Positions 20,531 through 33,250 of a stretch of 64,000 nucleotides of DNA are shown here, one piece after another (within the stretch, counting starts at the first letter, position 1; each line of letters opens with the position of its first letter). Origin of the DNA: Sabellastarte sp. h YS-2021 (taxonomy: Eukaryota > Annelida > Polychaeta > Sabellida > Sabellidae); assembly GCA_964017235.1 (NCBI GenBank), contig OZ024931.1:141238033-141302032 (forward strand). The letters run 5' to 3'. Both the position numbers and the translations under genes were made by a program. The notes below the pieces were generated by a model. That model was not told where the DNA came from, did no database searches, and was given only the letters and a program-made list of their open reading frames with translations.

Positions 20531-21350
20531 GAGAGGTCAAATCAAAAGACAGATCCCTGTCCAACTTTTATCCTTTTGAATTTGAAAGTGATCTGGATAC
20601 AGAAAATAATCCAGATTTTGCCATTTACTTATTATTATTATGTGCCTTGGCAGAGGTATGTACTCCAAGTGCGCTTGTTGAAAATTATTATGTGTACCAG
20701 AAGACACAAAATGGTAAAAATATCAGTTAAACTTTTTTCTGTGAATTGCGGATGGATTTTAATGCAATACAAAATAATCACAAGCCTTGCTCATGGTTGT
20801 TGAAAATGAATGGGCGTAGCAGTTGTAAAATATTTTCAAAAGAAAAAAAAAACTACTGACACCCTCCATCTTACTCGAAATTTGTTGAATTCATTTTGTG
20901 TTATTATTTCATCTACAAATATACTTATACCATTTTAAAGGCATCTAACAGTTTCTGTTACTTTTCATTTGAAGAAAATCCACTGAGTAGTTCCAAAGCT
21001 ACAGTCTTTTGTTGTTATATCCCTTATGAATATTTTCAACTGTCACACATTTTCAGGGTTAAACAATCAAGAATTTCTACCATTAAGTTAGTGTTTGGTT
21101 GGCATCTATAACCTTTTCAGATAGACAGGTTTTAGTTGTAACATGTAACCTGTTAATGCACAACAAAGCTAAATACTCTAAGCTATAACCTGCTAAGATG
21201 AAATTTATAAAATTTAAAAGGAAACATAAAAATTACCTAGTATTTCGCATGCTATATCCAGTGGGTTCCTACATCAGCCACAGGGTGTCAAAAAGTAGTT
21301 ATTTTCAATAAAATAACATTGATTAAACATTTTACTACTTCTAGATGGTT
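20531..21350. other. Stretch without recognisable features
   Basis: AT-rich sequence with short open frames that resemble nothing known to me. No member of the window's repeat families was recognised. Confidence 0.4.
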
Positions 21351-21352
21351 CA

Positions 21353-22412
21353 AAGTAAGCAAACTCTATTTGAACATAAATAAAACTAATTAAATGATAT
21401 TTGGAAGGAGTACTAAACTTTTTTCTGAAACTCTCAAAATAAAAATTGATTCAAAAGAAATTAATAGGGTAAAAGAGATCAAATTTTTAGGTGTTATTTT
21501 AGATGACAAGTTAGAATGGAATGCACAAATCAAACAAATTGAGAGTAAAGTATCAAAAGGAATAGGCACGATGTATCAGAGTAAAGGGAGACTCGAGCAA
21601 AGGTCTCTTTTGACATTATACAACTCAATAATCTTCCCTTATTTGTACTATTGTGTTGAATTTTGGGGAAATACGTGCTGAACTAGGCTATGTAAACTAG
21701 AAAAGTTACAAAAACAAGCAATTTGAGTGATAAATTGATTTAAGTACAAAGATTCTACAAACAGTGCCTTTTAAAAAAATAATATCCTAAAACTAAAAGA
21801 ATTGATAAAGCTCAAGACATGTATTTTTGTGTACATTGCTAATAGAAATTTGTTGCCGACTTCTTTCAATGGCCTGTTAAAAAATGTGAACAAAATTCAT
21901 ACTCACCGCACTAGAAATAATCAAAACTTGTATTACAATAAATGTAAAACTTTTATAAAAGGGATGTCTCCCTGTATAAGGGGAGTTAAATGGTTCAATG
22001 ACCTACCCAATAAAGTAAAAATGTCTCCAAGTTTAACAAAATTTAAACAAAATTTAAAGACAAATTTATTATCTCAATATGCAGCAGTATCATAGTCAAA
22101 TTTAAAAATAAATAAATAAATAAACGTTTCTTTAATGGTTCTTCTAACTTTAATTATTATTTTGTAATTGTATCAAATAATTATATTGTAATCTAAGTAT
22201 TATGTTGTATGATGAAACCGATTAATTGACATGGATGTGTCATTTTATTGTATTTAACTATTTGCATTGTGTATTTTTTTTCTTTTGTTAAAATTGGGGA
22301 ATATTTGTATATAAGTTTTTAAACTTCAGGATATCATCTTTCAGCATTATTTTATTATATTTTTTGTAACTATTTGCTGAATAAACTTATTTATTATTAT
22401 TATTATTAAATA
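21353..22412 (+). mobile_element. LINE 3' end (Jockey/CR1-type reverse transcriptase), decayed
   Basis: 21,394-21,681 encodes the RT thumb region (FLGVILDDKLEWNAQIKQIE, then LYNSIIFPYLYYCVEFWGN). 21,802-22,095 encodes the C-terminal block (NCKTFIKG-like, CIRGVKWFNDLPNKVK, LTKFKQNLKTNLLSQY). Several stops separate the two (from 21,680 to 21,780). The upstream edge around 21,353 still shows an SRWFKVSKLYLNINKTN motif. A 3' UTR follows, ending in AATAAAC and a (TTA)n tail at 22,390-22,412. This LINE differs from the one at the left edge of the window. Confidence 0.8.
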
Positions 22413-22471
22413 TGATGTCTATACCACTGTGAATGCAGGCATATTTTTTCTTATTTTTACAATGTTTTACT

Positions 22472-22732
22472 TCACTGTTTTTACCCTATCCAATAGACAA
22501 TGGCTATACAGGTCGGCGTGACCGATCCCACCAAATGACAGAAAAAGCTGTCCTGTGTTATCCACCTGCAGAACCAGCCATGCAGTGTGCTTCCGCTAGG
22601 TGGCATATTGTACTTCCGGTCCTGCTGGTAGATAACACAGGATGACTTTTTCTGTTGTTTGGTGGGACCAGTCACGCTGACCGGTGTAGCAATTATCCAT
22701 TGGATAGGATGTATTAACGCAATGAAATGCAT
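22472..22732. mobile_element. Palindromic MITE (family A), complete copy
   Basis: The left arm (CCTATCCAATAGACAATGGC, GGTCGGCGTGACC, CCCACCAAATGACAGAAAAA, TCCTGTGTTATCCACCTGCA) is the inverse of the right arm (CTGCTGGTAGATAACACAGG, TTTTTCTGTTGTTTGGTGGG, CACGCTGACCGG, CCATTGGATAGGATG). The arms are about 100 bp around a 45-bp centre. No coding capacity. A truncated copy lies at 2,683-2,835. Confidence 0.85.
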
Positions 22733-22734
22733 AT

Positions 22735-23545
22735 TTGCAAGAAAATGGTGCAATACATCATACACTTGTCTGGAGTTTCAAACCAGTATTTTATTAACAC
22801 AAACCTGAAATAATGTTGAAATCTACTCAAAAATGCAGTCCATATGACAAGATGATTATACAATGCAATTAACAATATTCCTGTCATGGATGAACTCTGG
22901 ATTTGATATCCATGTGAATAACATAGGACCACTCCCATGAACTACAAAAATCACTTTAAATTCATCAACTGTTATTTTAATAAAAATAACATTCAACATA
23001 TTACCTTGTAATAAAAACTTACCTTGTCTGTGTGTGCTATTGCTTGTCCTGAATGAGTACAAGATGTCAGTCCAGATCTAAAAAAAACATACAAGTACTA
23101 TTACTACACAATCACATATTATAATGCATTGCATTCATTAAAACTTAATGAAATGTTGCACCCAAATAAGACTAACAAATTGGTTAACTCAATGCAAATT
23201 ATTTAGTCTAGAAAGGTGAGGTATAAAACCAATTTGCGCTATGTCCAGTATTCACAACTCGTACAAAATAGTTGCAGGCCAACCGGGCCAGTAACTTCAA
23301 AAAGTTGATGGCCTGGTGGAAAAGTTAATGGCCCAATTGTCAAACTTAAAATAAAAATATTGCAAAATGAAAATCCAAAAGTTTTATTTAATACAACTTA
23401 CAAGATATATTCAGAAATTTAAGGTTAAACCTAATATCCCACTGTCCCACATGATGAAAATGAGAAAAATATGTCCAAAAAAAATTGGTTGAAACAACCT
23501 ATCAGCCAGTATGGAATTTCACTTGAGTTTTACCTTGTAGATTAA
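22735..23545. other. Stretch without recognisable features
   Basis: No coding or repeat family was recognised. GGCCAACCGGGCCAGTAA near 23,279 resembles CTGGCCAACCGGGCAAAG near 24,359. This may mark the edges of an old element of about 1.1 kb holding the SINE copy, but the evidence is thin. Confidence 0.3.
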
Positions 23546-23757
23546 TATCTTTATTTAACTTTCAATACTGTATAGGTCATATCACAACAGTTTTATGGGC
23601 AGACGAAACCAGTATATACAATTTGTCAAGGTTCTGGAAACTGCTGACCATCGGTAAGCAACTACCAACTTACCAACTACCACATAGCATCCTGGCTCTG
23701 AACTTCAGACCTTAGTGATATGAGGCAAATGTGTTATCACAGCACCACTGAGGCCCC
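23546..23757 (-). mobile_element. tRNA-derived SINE, copy 2, with 15-bp target duplication
   Basis: It lies in inverted orientation. On the minus strand it reads CCTCAGTGGTGCTGTGATAA (A-box region), then TAGTTGCTTACCGATGGTCA, then ACCTATACAGTATTGAAAG. TACCTTGTAGATTAA (23,531-23,545) and TACCTTGTAGTTTAA (23,758-23,772) form a target duplication with one mismatch, which fixes the ends. Confidence 0.88.
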
Positions 23758-24569
23758 TACCTTGTAGTTTAAATGTCAGCAAACATTTGTAGCTGGTTAC
23801 AATTACATGCATTTCTGATAATTTTACTTTGATGTTTGCATCAGTGCACTTTTATCTTATTAATGACGACAAAACTTAACCAAAATTACTGAAGATAGCA
23901 CAAAGAGTTAAATAAAATAAAGATGTAGTGAATGCAAAATGCTTCTTTCTCCAACTTTGCAAAAGTTCTTGATTGCCAGTTCTCTTGTTGGGACGTAAAG
24001 GCCTCTGCAAAACTTGCAAAACACTTTTTCTTTTTGGCTATAAATTTATCAGACGTATTCTCAAGTTGTACTTAGGGCACAAAAATGAGTCAAAAAGTTA
24101 AAAACACACCAAAATGGGCACAGAAAAATGAGTCAAAAAGCCGAAAATACATCAAAATGTATCACAACGATCTTAAAAAGTAGAAATCATGAGCCTCGAA
24201 CGGAAGTTTGTTTCGATTTGAAAGGCTAATAATTTTAACAGTGGAAACATTGTGAGTGGTTGTCATGATGAGTGATAATTTGGGCAGAAAAGGCGAGTTT
24301 TTGTTTTATTTTCTTTAAAATTAAAGAATTCTATGTTTTATAAATTATGTCATTTTACTGGCCAACCGGGCAAAGAAGTCCTTAAAGATGTAGGCCTGCA
24401 GTGATAGTTGACACTGGTTATGTCATGATGTTTTACGTGACCAGAAGTAAGACTGTAGGTATTTTCTTGCCTGATGCCCATTTTTACTCAAACGATTTTT
24501 TTCGTAACAGCTACAACACTAATTTTAGGAATATTGGTTCCACATATCAAACCTTTGAGAATTGAGGCC

Positions 24570-25632
24570 ATTAAGGAGGATAATGGCACTTTTAAATCAA
24601 ACCACCATTTGACCTTGAAAAGGGGGCCCAAGTTCAAATCTGATCACATGAAAAATTTACCTGCATGATCAGACTGCAACACCATTAGAAACATAAGTGG
24701 TACGCTATGGTAGTACCATTCTATGAAAGTGCAAAGACAGAAAAAAACATGAGAAAATGAATCTGTAGAAGCACTTAATAAGGTTCCCACATACAGATGT
24801 CTCTAAATGCAAACACCTACTTTGGAAATTTTCTCCATGCTGCCGTTAGAGATTCCCAGATCTTCTGCCAGTGGGAGACAAAAACAACCAGTAAAAGACC
24901 AGCAAGGATGGTGAACAGCGGTAGCAACCAGGTCTCCATGATTGTTGTTAAGAAACCCTCTTTGAGTGTGAGAGCCTCTTACTTCTTCTGAAATATACTT
25001 AAAGTATAACAAATTTGCTTCACATGTCACTCGTAAAACCATCAGATCCTAGACAGACTGTCAATAAATTCTGCACATTGCCATGACCTGAATTTGAACC
25101 AAAATATAAAGATGTGACCACACAAAAAGATTCCCAGCCCATGATTTCCTATAGGTTGGTTTACCATCCCGAACCTGTACGACAGAAAATAAGCAAGTGA
25201 TAAGGACTTTTAAGTTTAGTTGTCCTCGTTTGACCTTGAAGGAGGGGTCCAAGGTCAAATCTGACCATACCAAAAGATTCCCAGCCCATGAGTTCCTGGT
25301 TAACCATCCAGGACTAAAAATAAGCAAGTTATAAGCACATTTAAGTTTTGCTATCCTCAATTGACCTTGAAGGAGGGATTTAAGGTCAAATCTAACCACA
25401 CGATAAGATTCCCAGTCCATGATTGGTTTACCATCCCAAACCTCTAGGACTAATAATAAGCGAGTTATAAGCACATTTAAGTATGGCTATCCTCATTTGA
25501 CCTTGAAGGAGAGGTCTAAGGTCTAAGGTCAAATCAACAGATTCCCAGCCCATGATTGCTTTACCATCCCAAAGCTGTATGAAAATACTAAGCGAGTTAT
25601 AAGCACTTTTAAGTTTGTCTATCCTGGTTTGA
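24570..25632. repeat. Tandem array, unit about 135 bp (TTGACCTTGAAGGAGGG type)
   Basis: Units near 25,215, 25,355, 25,495 and 25,625 share TTGACCTTGAAGGAGGGGTC, AAGGTCAAATCTGACCA, AGATTCCCAGCCCATGATT, GGTTTACCATCCC, and AGCGAGTTATAAGCACTTTT. An isolated early unit starts near 24,605. Minus-strand open frames across it repeat one pseudo-peptide and are rejected as genes. It abuts the DIRS-like element at 25,633 and, in one frame, an open reading runs from that element into the array. Confidence 0.8.
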
Positions 25633-26909
25633 CCTGTGTGGAGGTTGAGATGTTGTGGATTACTGTGAAACACATAATTGTGGGACTGTTTGAGAAGAGT
25701 TTTTGACACTGGTAGTAGTGGGATCTCTGTTGAGAGCTGCACTAGGTCCTAAAACCAGGGCATCCCTAGTCAGCCTGGGGTATTACAATGATCAGGCAAT
25801 CCAGTTGCCAGACTTATTGGATCACCCAGTGAAGGATAAGCATAAGCAGTGAGACCCGACCAGTTTATGTTCAGAGCATCTATCTTCCTTTGGGATGAAG
25901 GTTCACACCTTTCATCACACTTGTGGGACTCTGCCACCACTCTTTGTGTGTTGAAATGGTTTCTGTCCATAGAAGGAGGCTGTCCAACGACTGAGGATAT
26001 CTCCAGTGCTCCTTGAGGTGAAACTGAAAGGGCCTCATGTGAAGGCATCCCTCCAGGACCATTTTCTCTGTTGAGGCAAGCCACCCAATTAACATCAAAC
26101 ATCTTGCAGTCAAAACATGTTTTCACTTGATTTGTAGGATCAAATCCTGAAGTTTGTGCCATCTCTCTTGAGTGGGTTTTACAAGAGCTGAATCTAGATG
26201 GTATTTGTAGCTCACAAATAAAAACACTGGAGCAGGTTTTCGGATTTCTCCTGATTTTTTTCCTCCCTAAGGACTGAGTCATGTCTACCACTGTCTGGGT
26301 GTTCACTTGTGATTCTTCCCGAGACTTGGCTCGGGTAAGCCAGTCATCCTGGTACTGGTGAAGTGTGATTCTTCTTGTCAGGGCCATCAGTTTCACTTCT
26401 TTTACAATCATTGTAAAAACCTGGCCAGATCAAAGGGAAGGGGGGTGAACTGGATAACATGTGACCTGTGGCAAAACCTTAAGTACTTCCTTGAGTTTGG
26501 GTGGATGGGGATATGAATGTAAGTGTCTGATAGGTCTATCAACGAAGCTCATTTTCCTGGAATCAGAGAGGACACTGGTGTCTCCATTTTGAAAGAAAGA
26601 AAGATATTTAACCTGCTTAAATCTGTTAATGGGCTCCACCTTTGGTGAGGCTTGGGGACTAGAAACAGGTGACTGTAAAACCCGAAAGATTTTACATTTT
26701 CCACCTTTTCTATTGCGTTCTTTGACAGAAGAGACTGGCTACAAGAGGCCAGAGCTTGGTCTTTTTGATGGACCTTGTATCATGACAGAATCACAGGAGT
26801 TCTGGCTAGTTTTGGTTTTGATATGAATGGTAGAATGTAACCATTGGCTGTATTGTTTAACACATTTGAACATTTGTTTGCTAGCCAGTCTCTTCTGAAA
26901 GAACGTAGG
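25633..26909 (-). mobile_element. DIRS-like element, 3' part (RT and RNase H region), fossil
   Basis: Reading on the minus strand from 26,905 there are RT motifs typical of DIRS elements: YILPFISKPKLARTPVI, SHLFLVPKPHQRW, IHIPIHPNSRKYLRF, HQYQDDWLTRA (catalytic box), LASTEKMVLEGCLHMRPFQF, and a closing SHNYVFHSNPQHLNLH. The piece is in several frames, thus broken in a number of places. Its upstream part continues at 43,716 on the other side of the large LTR element. No recombinase is visible on the left, where the tandem array begins. Confidence 0.82.
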
Positions 26910-27471
26910 TGTAATGGTCAAGAATTGAACTAAACCAGCTAAATGGAAACAAACCTCAAAATTCCTTAATAACAGGCAAGCAATCCCAGAGAACTAGCTT
27001 TTGCTGGCTACAGCACAGACACAAATCAATACTCATGGGAGTCCACTCCTAATTAAAGCCTTAGCCAATCCCTGCTCTTTTAGGTGACGCAGCCCTTGTA
27101 AAGTAACTGATATGATAACCCCGGCTTGCTGCTAGAGAGAGAGATAGAGATGTACAGTCTAGTGTTTTAACAACTAACATTCTGGAGACTAAGTTGAGTT
27201 CACACTTCCCCAGAATGACTGAGTTTCAGTTATCAAAATATAGTATGAATTGTACTTGTGAATTGTTACAAGATGAGTGAATAAAACTATAAAGGAGTAA
27301 ACATGTGTTTCGCTTCTGCCATTGTGGCGACCTGGACCTCTCATAAAAAGCAGCCAAGCGAGTCAAGGCAGAAGTGGACATAGTGGAGATCTGGGAATCC
27401 ACAGCTACCGTCAGGCACTGCTGGAGTCCACCAAAATCACACCCTCTACCCCAAAAAACACAATTTGGACT
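26910..27471 (+). repeat. 5' LTR of the env-bearing element
   Basis: It starts TGTAATGGTCAAGAATTGAA and ends ...CAATTTGGAC plus one base (the 3' copy ends in CA). It contains a (GA)n tract (GAGAGAGAGATAGAGATG) and an AATAAA poly(A) signal at 27,280-27,285, followed by a GT-rich stretch. Just inside lies TTGGTGAGATGCCAAAG, where a primer site is expected; I could not match it to a tRNA. Confidence 0.92.
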
Positions 27472-27519
27472 TGGTGAGATGCCAAAGTTACAAACAATAC
27501 CTATGGATTATACTCGTAT

Positions 27520-29300
27520 ATGAACAATGACAACATGAATCCAGCAGTTTCAACAACACCGTCATATGCACCCATCTACGGACCCACAATTCAACTGACA
27601 GATGTTTGCTACATCACACCCATTGTCTTACCTCCTAATAGTCTGGCCACAAGTGTAGATCAATGGGACGTTACATCTAAAGAATGGCGGAACAGTTTCC
27701 ACATGATAGGACCCATCCTGAGGGTTGGCACTACATACACAGTACTGAGAATGATGGACTGGAACACAATGCCACTGATGACCACAACAACCCATCCGCC
27801 TTGTCCCCACATCACCACTCAGACCACACAGACGACGACATCCCCACCGATGGACACCACCCACAACCAACAGATGAACAACATGGACCCCAAGCAGGGA
27901 ATCAACTCCCTGCCACAGATGACAACCAGGAAGAGGCCCTTGCTACCACAGCCTCCGGAACCTCAGGATCAGAGGCTGGTGACCATGTAGACAATCCAAA
28001 TAATTTACCAGACATTAACAATGACAATCAAACTATAGACAATAATCTTCTTATGGATAATCCGGCAGCTCATGCACCACACGACCAGCCAGACGACCCA
28101 ACTCCAGAGAGGCAGGCACAGTACAGACAATCACCAGAGGTAATTGTACAACGCAACCCCATACAACACCTCCATAGAGCCCACCCTTTCCCTCAAGATA
28201 GTCCTCACTTACAGATAGATCCTGAGATATCATTTAGGATGCCACCTTTACCACAGGCTGAGAGACCTGGCTATCAACCCTACAATGCCACAGATTTCCC
28301 CCCATTACCTACTAGATTTCCCCCTATTACACACGCAAGTGTAAAGATGGACAATTTACCATTTAAATTGCAATCTTTTAGTGGTAATCTGGATCAAGAT
28401 CCGGAAGAGTTTATCAACAATTTTAAACTCACAGCAGAAGTGGTTATATGATACACAGCCAGGGATTTTTCACATGTGCCTCCAAGGTGCAGCAAAAGTC
28501 TGGTTCCAAAATCTTGAACACCACACTAGAACAAATATTGACAAAATTTTTTGTGCATTCCTCTTAAGGTTCAAACCTTTAGGTTTAGATTGGACAAAAG
28601 AGGCATCTTTCCAATCACTTAGACAAATGCAACAAGAAAGTGCCCAACAATTTGCAAATCGTGTCTTAGAGAAAGGGACAAAGATAGGCAAATCAGATAA
28701 AGACCTTATGAACCAGTTTGTCAGAGGACTATCAAATGAATGTAGAACCCACACCATTGCCCTAGGTCCAAATTCCTTTGCCCAAGCAGCCCGGACAGCT
28801 TCATTGTTTGAGAGTGCAAAAACTTATGGCCAAGATGACAGTGCCGCTGTTCTACACAAACAAGAGACAAATACACCACCCCAGGACACTAGAACTTTCA
28901 AACAAGTGAACTCTAAATTAAAGTGTGCATATTGTAAGAGAGACGGTCATCCTATCTCAGAATGCCGCACCAGAGAGTCCAACAACAAATGGCGACAATA
29001 GTTCAACAACACCCAATGGGCAGAGCAACCACAGCAAAGACCACAGCAAGGAGGACACTACAGACAATTGAAGGTCTGTAAATTCAGATATTGTGTGTTA
29101 TAGTAATGGCAGAAGTCACATTGCACATGATTGTCGTAGATTGCAAAATCTAAGACCAAATTATCAGAGTAACAATAATTACAGACCAAAGTTTCAAAAA
29201 TAGGGACAACAATACATTTTTCAAAACCGACCACAAAATAGGCCACCCAGAAGAAACAACTACCAAGGTTATCAACAAACCAATTTTCAACCAAGGGGGC
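27520..29300 (+). pseudogene. gag: gag region of the env-bearing element
   Basis: 27,684-28,451 is an acidic, His/Asp/Pro-rich, probably disordered N-terminal segment, ending in PFKLQSFSGNLDQDPEEFIN, the start of a retrotransposon capsid domain. The capsid body follows (GAAKVWFQNL, RFKPLGLDWTKEASFQSLRQ, QQFANRVLEKG) and then a CCHC zinc knuckle CAYCKRDGHPISEC near 28,925-28,966. A second open frame (27,520-27,990) overlaps the N-terminal part; which one is translated is unclear. Gag would form the particle and package RNA. Fossil. Confidence 0.85.
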
Positions 29301-29399
29301 CCCCCATTTCAACAGAATGGCAGATACAGGCAAAATTACACCAACCCCAGACAAAATTTAAACTAAACAGGCCCAGGGGACATTTATCAACACCTCCAT

Positions 29400-30090
29400 T
29401 TGGCAAAAATCCACTTTCCCAGTACTCTGGGCGATTTTCTCAAACATTTCAAAGCCAGAAACCGACAAAATTTACTTGCAATGAGCCTCAGTCACTTCAT
29501 TCTTGTCAGAATTTACAGTATAGAGATAAATATTTTCAAGAGATTTGTAATTGTATACAGAAAAGATCAGGTATTGTTTTTGTTCCTGCTAAGTCGTGTG
29601 CTGTTTACAAAAGCCCAAATGAAAGTAATTACAAAGAGTTACAAGGCACAGAGTTTCATACCACGTGTCAGAATAGGTTTTCCCCCTTAAATGATTTACA
29701 ACACAAAGAGTCATTAGATCCATCTTTTGTGACTCTAGATTATCAGAATGAGCATGAAACAGAATTCCCACTCAACCACCCCATTGTAGAGTATAGAGGG
29801 AATTGTACATTACAGGAAAATGCCAACAAACAAAAGCAGAATTCTAGAACAAGTCAGAATAAATACAGAGGAGGAATTATTTCCAAGCAATATAACCCCA
29901 AAGGTCTTAGAAAAATACATAAATTAGAGAGAAAGCAATTCACTGAAAAAGCCCCAGTTCAAATGCACACAAAGAACAGCCGCATACCCATTAAATTGGC
30001 TGACAGTGATTACATTGCCCTAACAGATACTGGCTCTGGTATTTCCATTATTCCTGAAAAGATTTTATTGCAAAATGAGAACTGAAAAAT
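29400..30090 (+). pseudogene. Retropepsin (protease) region
   Basis: IALTDTGSGISIIPEKILL with the catalytic DTG at 30,026-30,034 is a typical retropepsin flap-proximal motif. It is preceded by a Lys/Gln/Asn-rich linker. The second half of the fold is represented by the NDIILGIPFLRQTTAHLDF block near 30,236-30,300, the usual ILG motif of retropepsins. Part of the fossil polyprotein. Confidence 0.8.
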
Positions 30091-30879
30091 GAGATTGCCA
30101 CGATTTACAAGTGATATCTCAGCAGCCACAACAGCTGCAAAACACCAGTCAGTATTTTTTAAAGATACAGTGTTTCCAAAGGTAACAAAAGGAAACTATA
30201 CGATCACTAATAAATTTATGTAGCCCAAAATTCAGATAATGACATTATCTTGGGAATCCCATTCCTCAGACAAACAACAGCTCATTTAGATTTTGTTTCT
30301 CAGTTCTGTACATTGACTTTAAATAATGCAATCATCACTGAAACATCCACTGAAATCCCACCTAATTCCACAGTTAAAGTTTTGTGCTCCCCTAGGACTT
30401 CCCAAATGAATAAGGGACCTGTTTTAATTTCATCTTGTTTACGGAATAAATTCCACCATAAATTGTTTATACCAGATGTTTATACAGAAATAGACACCCT
30501 GAATAAACCAATTTTCAAAATCCCCATTGCAAATAAGACGGATAAACATATTATTCTGCCAGCAAACTTACAGCTGGGATTTATTATTTTTCTTGAGTCA
30601 CAACAAGTAAATTCAATATCAGCTAATGCCAGAGAAAACATCCCACAAAGGCCTGGTAATAAAACCCCGTCCACAGATTTAATTAAGGCCGTCCGTTTAT
30701 TGAGCTCCACAAGCCATAAATCTCCACAAGGATCTTTTCCAATACTTGAACATAGTCTTTCTTCTGCCTCAACTTTAATTCCCGAAGAAAAACAAAAATT
30801 ATTAGAACTTTTAAAGAATTTGATGATGTTTTCTTACACCCTGGCCAGAAGTTATCTTGCACAAATATAGTTGAGCAGC

Positions 30880-32291
30880 ACTTGGGGATTCCAAAGGATA
30901 CCCCAGTTTGGCCTTGTCGTTCTCTCAGATTAAACAATACAAGAATGGCAATGGCAATTCCTCCAGTAGCAGTAAACCTGAGACCAGTTAATGACATACT
31001 AGCATCTATACCACCTGGATCAAAATATTTTTTGACTTTCGACCTTACTTCAGCGTACTTCCAACTGCCCCTGGCAGAGGAAGACAGAAAGTATACTGCC
31101 TTTGATTCAGGGTGAGGTAAGATGGAGTACTGTAGAGCAGTAATGGGATGCAAAGTCAGTTCAAGTACATTAGTTACTGCTATAAATAAGTTATTTCATG
31201 ACATGATACACACTGAGATCCACTATTATTTGGATGATGGGCTGATAGCGTCTCCTACTTTTGAGCAACATCTAGTAACTTTGAGAAAAATGTTTGAACA
31301 TTTAAGGAAGGTTAAGCTTATGTTAGGACATAAAAAATGTTCCTTTGCACAATCAAATATAGAGTTTCTAGGACATAAATTGTCCTCTTCCGGCTTTTCC
31401 CCCTCAGTCGATAAATTAAGGGCTGTAAAAAATTTCCCACAACCAAAGAGCCCTAAACAGGTTAAAAGCTTTATTGGTTTAGCCTCTTATTACAGACGTT
31501 TTATTCCGGGTTTCTCACAAATAGCTCAAAGCCTATATGAATTGACAAAACAAAACGTGCCTTTTTGCTGGACAAACGATAGTGAGACAGCCTTTCAAGC
31601 TTTAAAACATAAACTTTGCACAGCACCTGTTTTAATTTCTCCAGACCCAAACCTTCCATTCCACATTTTTTCAGACGCTTCCAAGAAATCAGTAGGATTT
31701 GTTTTAATGCAAAAGAAAAATGGTAGATTACACTCAATAGCATATGGCAGTGATATTTTAGACAAACACCAACAGAATTGGTGTATAACTTGCTTAGAAG
31801 CATTTGCTCTAGTTCCAGGTGTCTTCCACTTTCAATTTTATATTAAAGGGAATAAAGTAATTCTACACACTGATCACAGTGCATTAACATATATTGCCAA
31901 ACAACATCTCACAGACACCAAAATGGCAAGATGGTTACAGACCCTCATTAACTTTGATATTCAGATCATTTATGAAAAAGCCAGCAATAATACAGTAGCA
32001 GATGTTTTGAGTAGAAATGTGGATGAAAATAATGCCATTCCATTCTCCACAATCACAGAAAGTTGGTTAGAAGAAAAATTTGATCAGTTTTGTCCACCCC
32101 TTACAAAAACAATTACAACTAATAGGACAAGAAGTAGTAGTACTCAGACAGACCAATTACCAGTGTATATAACTCAAAACAAATTGAATAGCAAACCAGC
32201 TATCTCAAAGTTGTCTCTCTCAACAGACAAAATCTCGGACCGGAATGATTTAAATCAGATCCATGTTTTGCCCCAATTATCAATTTCTTAG
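30880..32291 (+). pseudogene. pol: Reverse transcriptase and RNase H region
   Basis: RT motifs: LRPVNDILASIPPGSKYFL, FDLTSAYFQLPLAEEDRKYT, the catalytic box YYLDDGLIA near 31,224-31,250, and FLGHKLSSSGFSPSVDKL. The Gypsy-specific thumb motif VKSFIGLASYYRRFIPGFSQ follows, then RNase H (FHIFSDASKKSVGFVLMQKK, HTDHSALTYI, NNTVADVLSRN). These assign pol to the Ty3/Gypsy group rather than BEL or Copia. The region is nearly continuous. Fossil, not expected to be active in this copy. Confidence 0.9.
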
Positions 32292-32299
32292 AACGTGAG

Positions 32300-33250
32300 G
32301 AACTCACTGGTCAAGACCGACTTGATAGAAGAATTATCATTGAATCAGAATGGTTTCACTTCGATCATGGCATTTTATACCGTACTAGCTTAACGCACTT
32401 TTGTAACAACCAATCCCGTCACAAAGTCGTCTTATGTATCCCAGAAAATCTAATGCTCCAGGCAATAATTCAAATGCATAATGTTGGCCATCTGGGCATT
32501 ACGAAGCTGTATTTACAGCTACGACAACAGTATTATTCACCCAAATTAAGACAGATGGTAGTTCAGACTTGCTCTCAATGTGAAACAGTGAAAACTTTAC
32601 ACCCAAGTCATAAATAACCAATTAAAATGGCGAGACTCCTGGAACCTCACAGCACCTACAGCATGGATTTGTAGGGACCTTTAACTAATAAAACAGATAA
32701 CTCCAAATTGCCTTTTTTGTATGTCTTAGTTATCAAAGACCTCTGGTCGGGTTATATTAGCCTAGTTCCACTGAGCAAAACGACGACGGAGGCAATCGCT
32801 GACGCGATTTATTCAGAAATCATATTGAGATTTGGAAATTTCCAGACATTATGCTCAGACAATGCGGCCAATATGAGCACCCTAGCCGTCAAAGAAATTT
32901 GCCACCTTCTCTTCATTAAAACTCGCAAATCATATGCTTATAACGCCGCTACTAACGGCAAGATCGAAAGAACCATGGCTGTAATCGACTGGCTCCACCT
33001 GTTGAAAATGACAGCTTCGAGCATCAATTCGAGCCCACAGGCCCATACACAGTTCAGTCCATTCTTCCTCCAGCATTTTCGCGAGTATCCTTCTATCTTT
33101 GCCTTTTCAGATTCCACCGAGGCATATCCGACATATGATGCCCATTATTATTCAAATGTAGTCAAACGTGTTATGGAGGACAAGCGATTAAGCATTGACA
33201 TTTACCAACAAATTCATGATGACTATTGTAAGACACAAGAAGATTAAAAA
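32300..33250 (+). pseudogene. pol: Integrase region
   Basis: An HHCC-type zinc-binding segment lies near 32,430-32,610 (MHNVGHLGITKLYLQLRQ and TCSQCETVK). The catalytic core is at 32,708-33,247: KDLWSGYISLVPLSKTTTEA with the first Asp, TLCSDNAANM with the second Asp, NGKIERTMAVIDWLH with the Glu, and FSPFFLQHFREYP, the usual C-terminal helix of the core. It would insert the DNA copy with the 5-bp staggered cut that fits the GTAGG duplication. Confidence 0.87.

Noticed and set aside
23275-24405. GGCCAACCGGGC at both ends as termini of a 1.1-kb element
   Set aside because: Only about 12 bp match and the wider ends do not pair or repeat convincingly.
25061-25742. Minus-strand frames with repeated AGNLLVWSDLTLDPSF-type peptides
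   Set aside because: Read-through of the 135-bp array; only the first residues of the right-hand frame are DIRS-derived.
27520-27990. Open frame overlapping the gag N-terminal frame, considered as an extra gene
   Set aside because: Thr/Pro/His-rich content mirrors the overlapping gag frame; nothing decides that it is translated separately.
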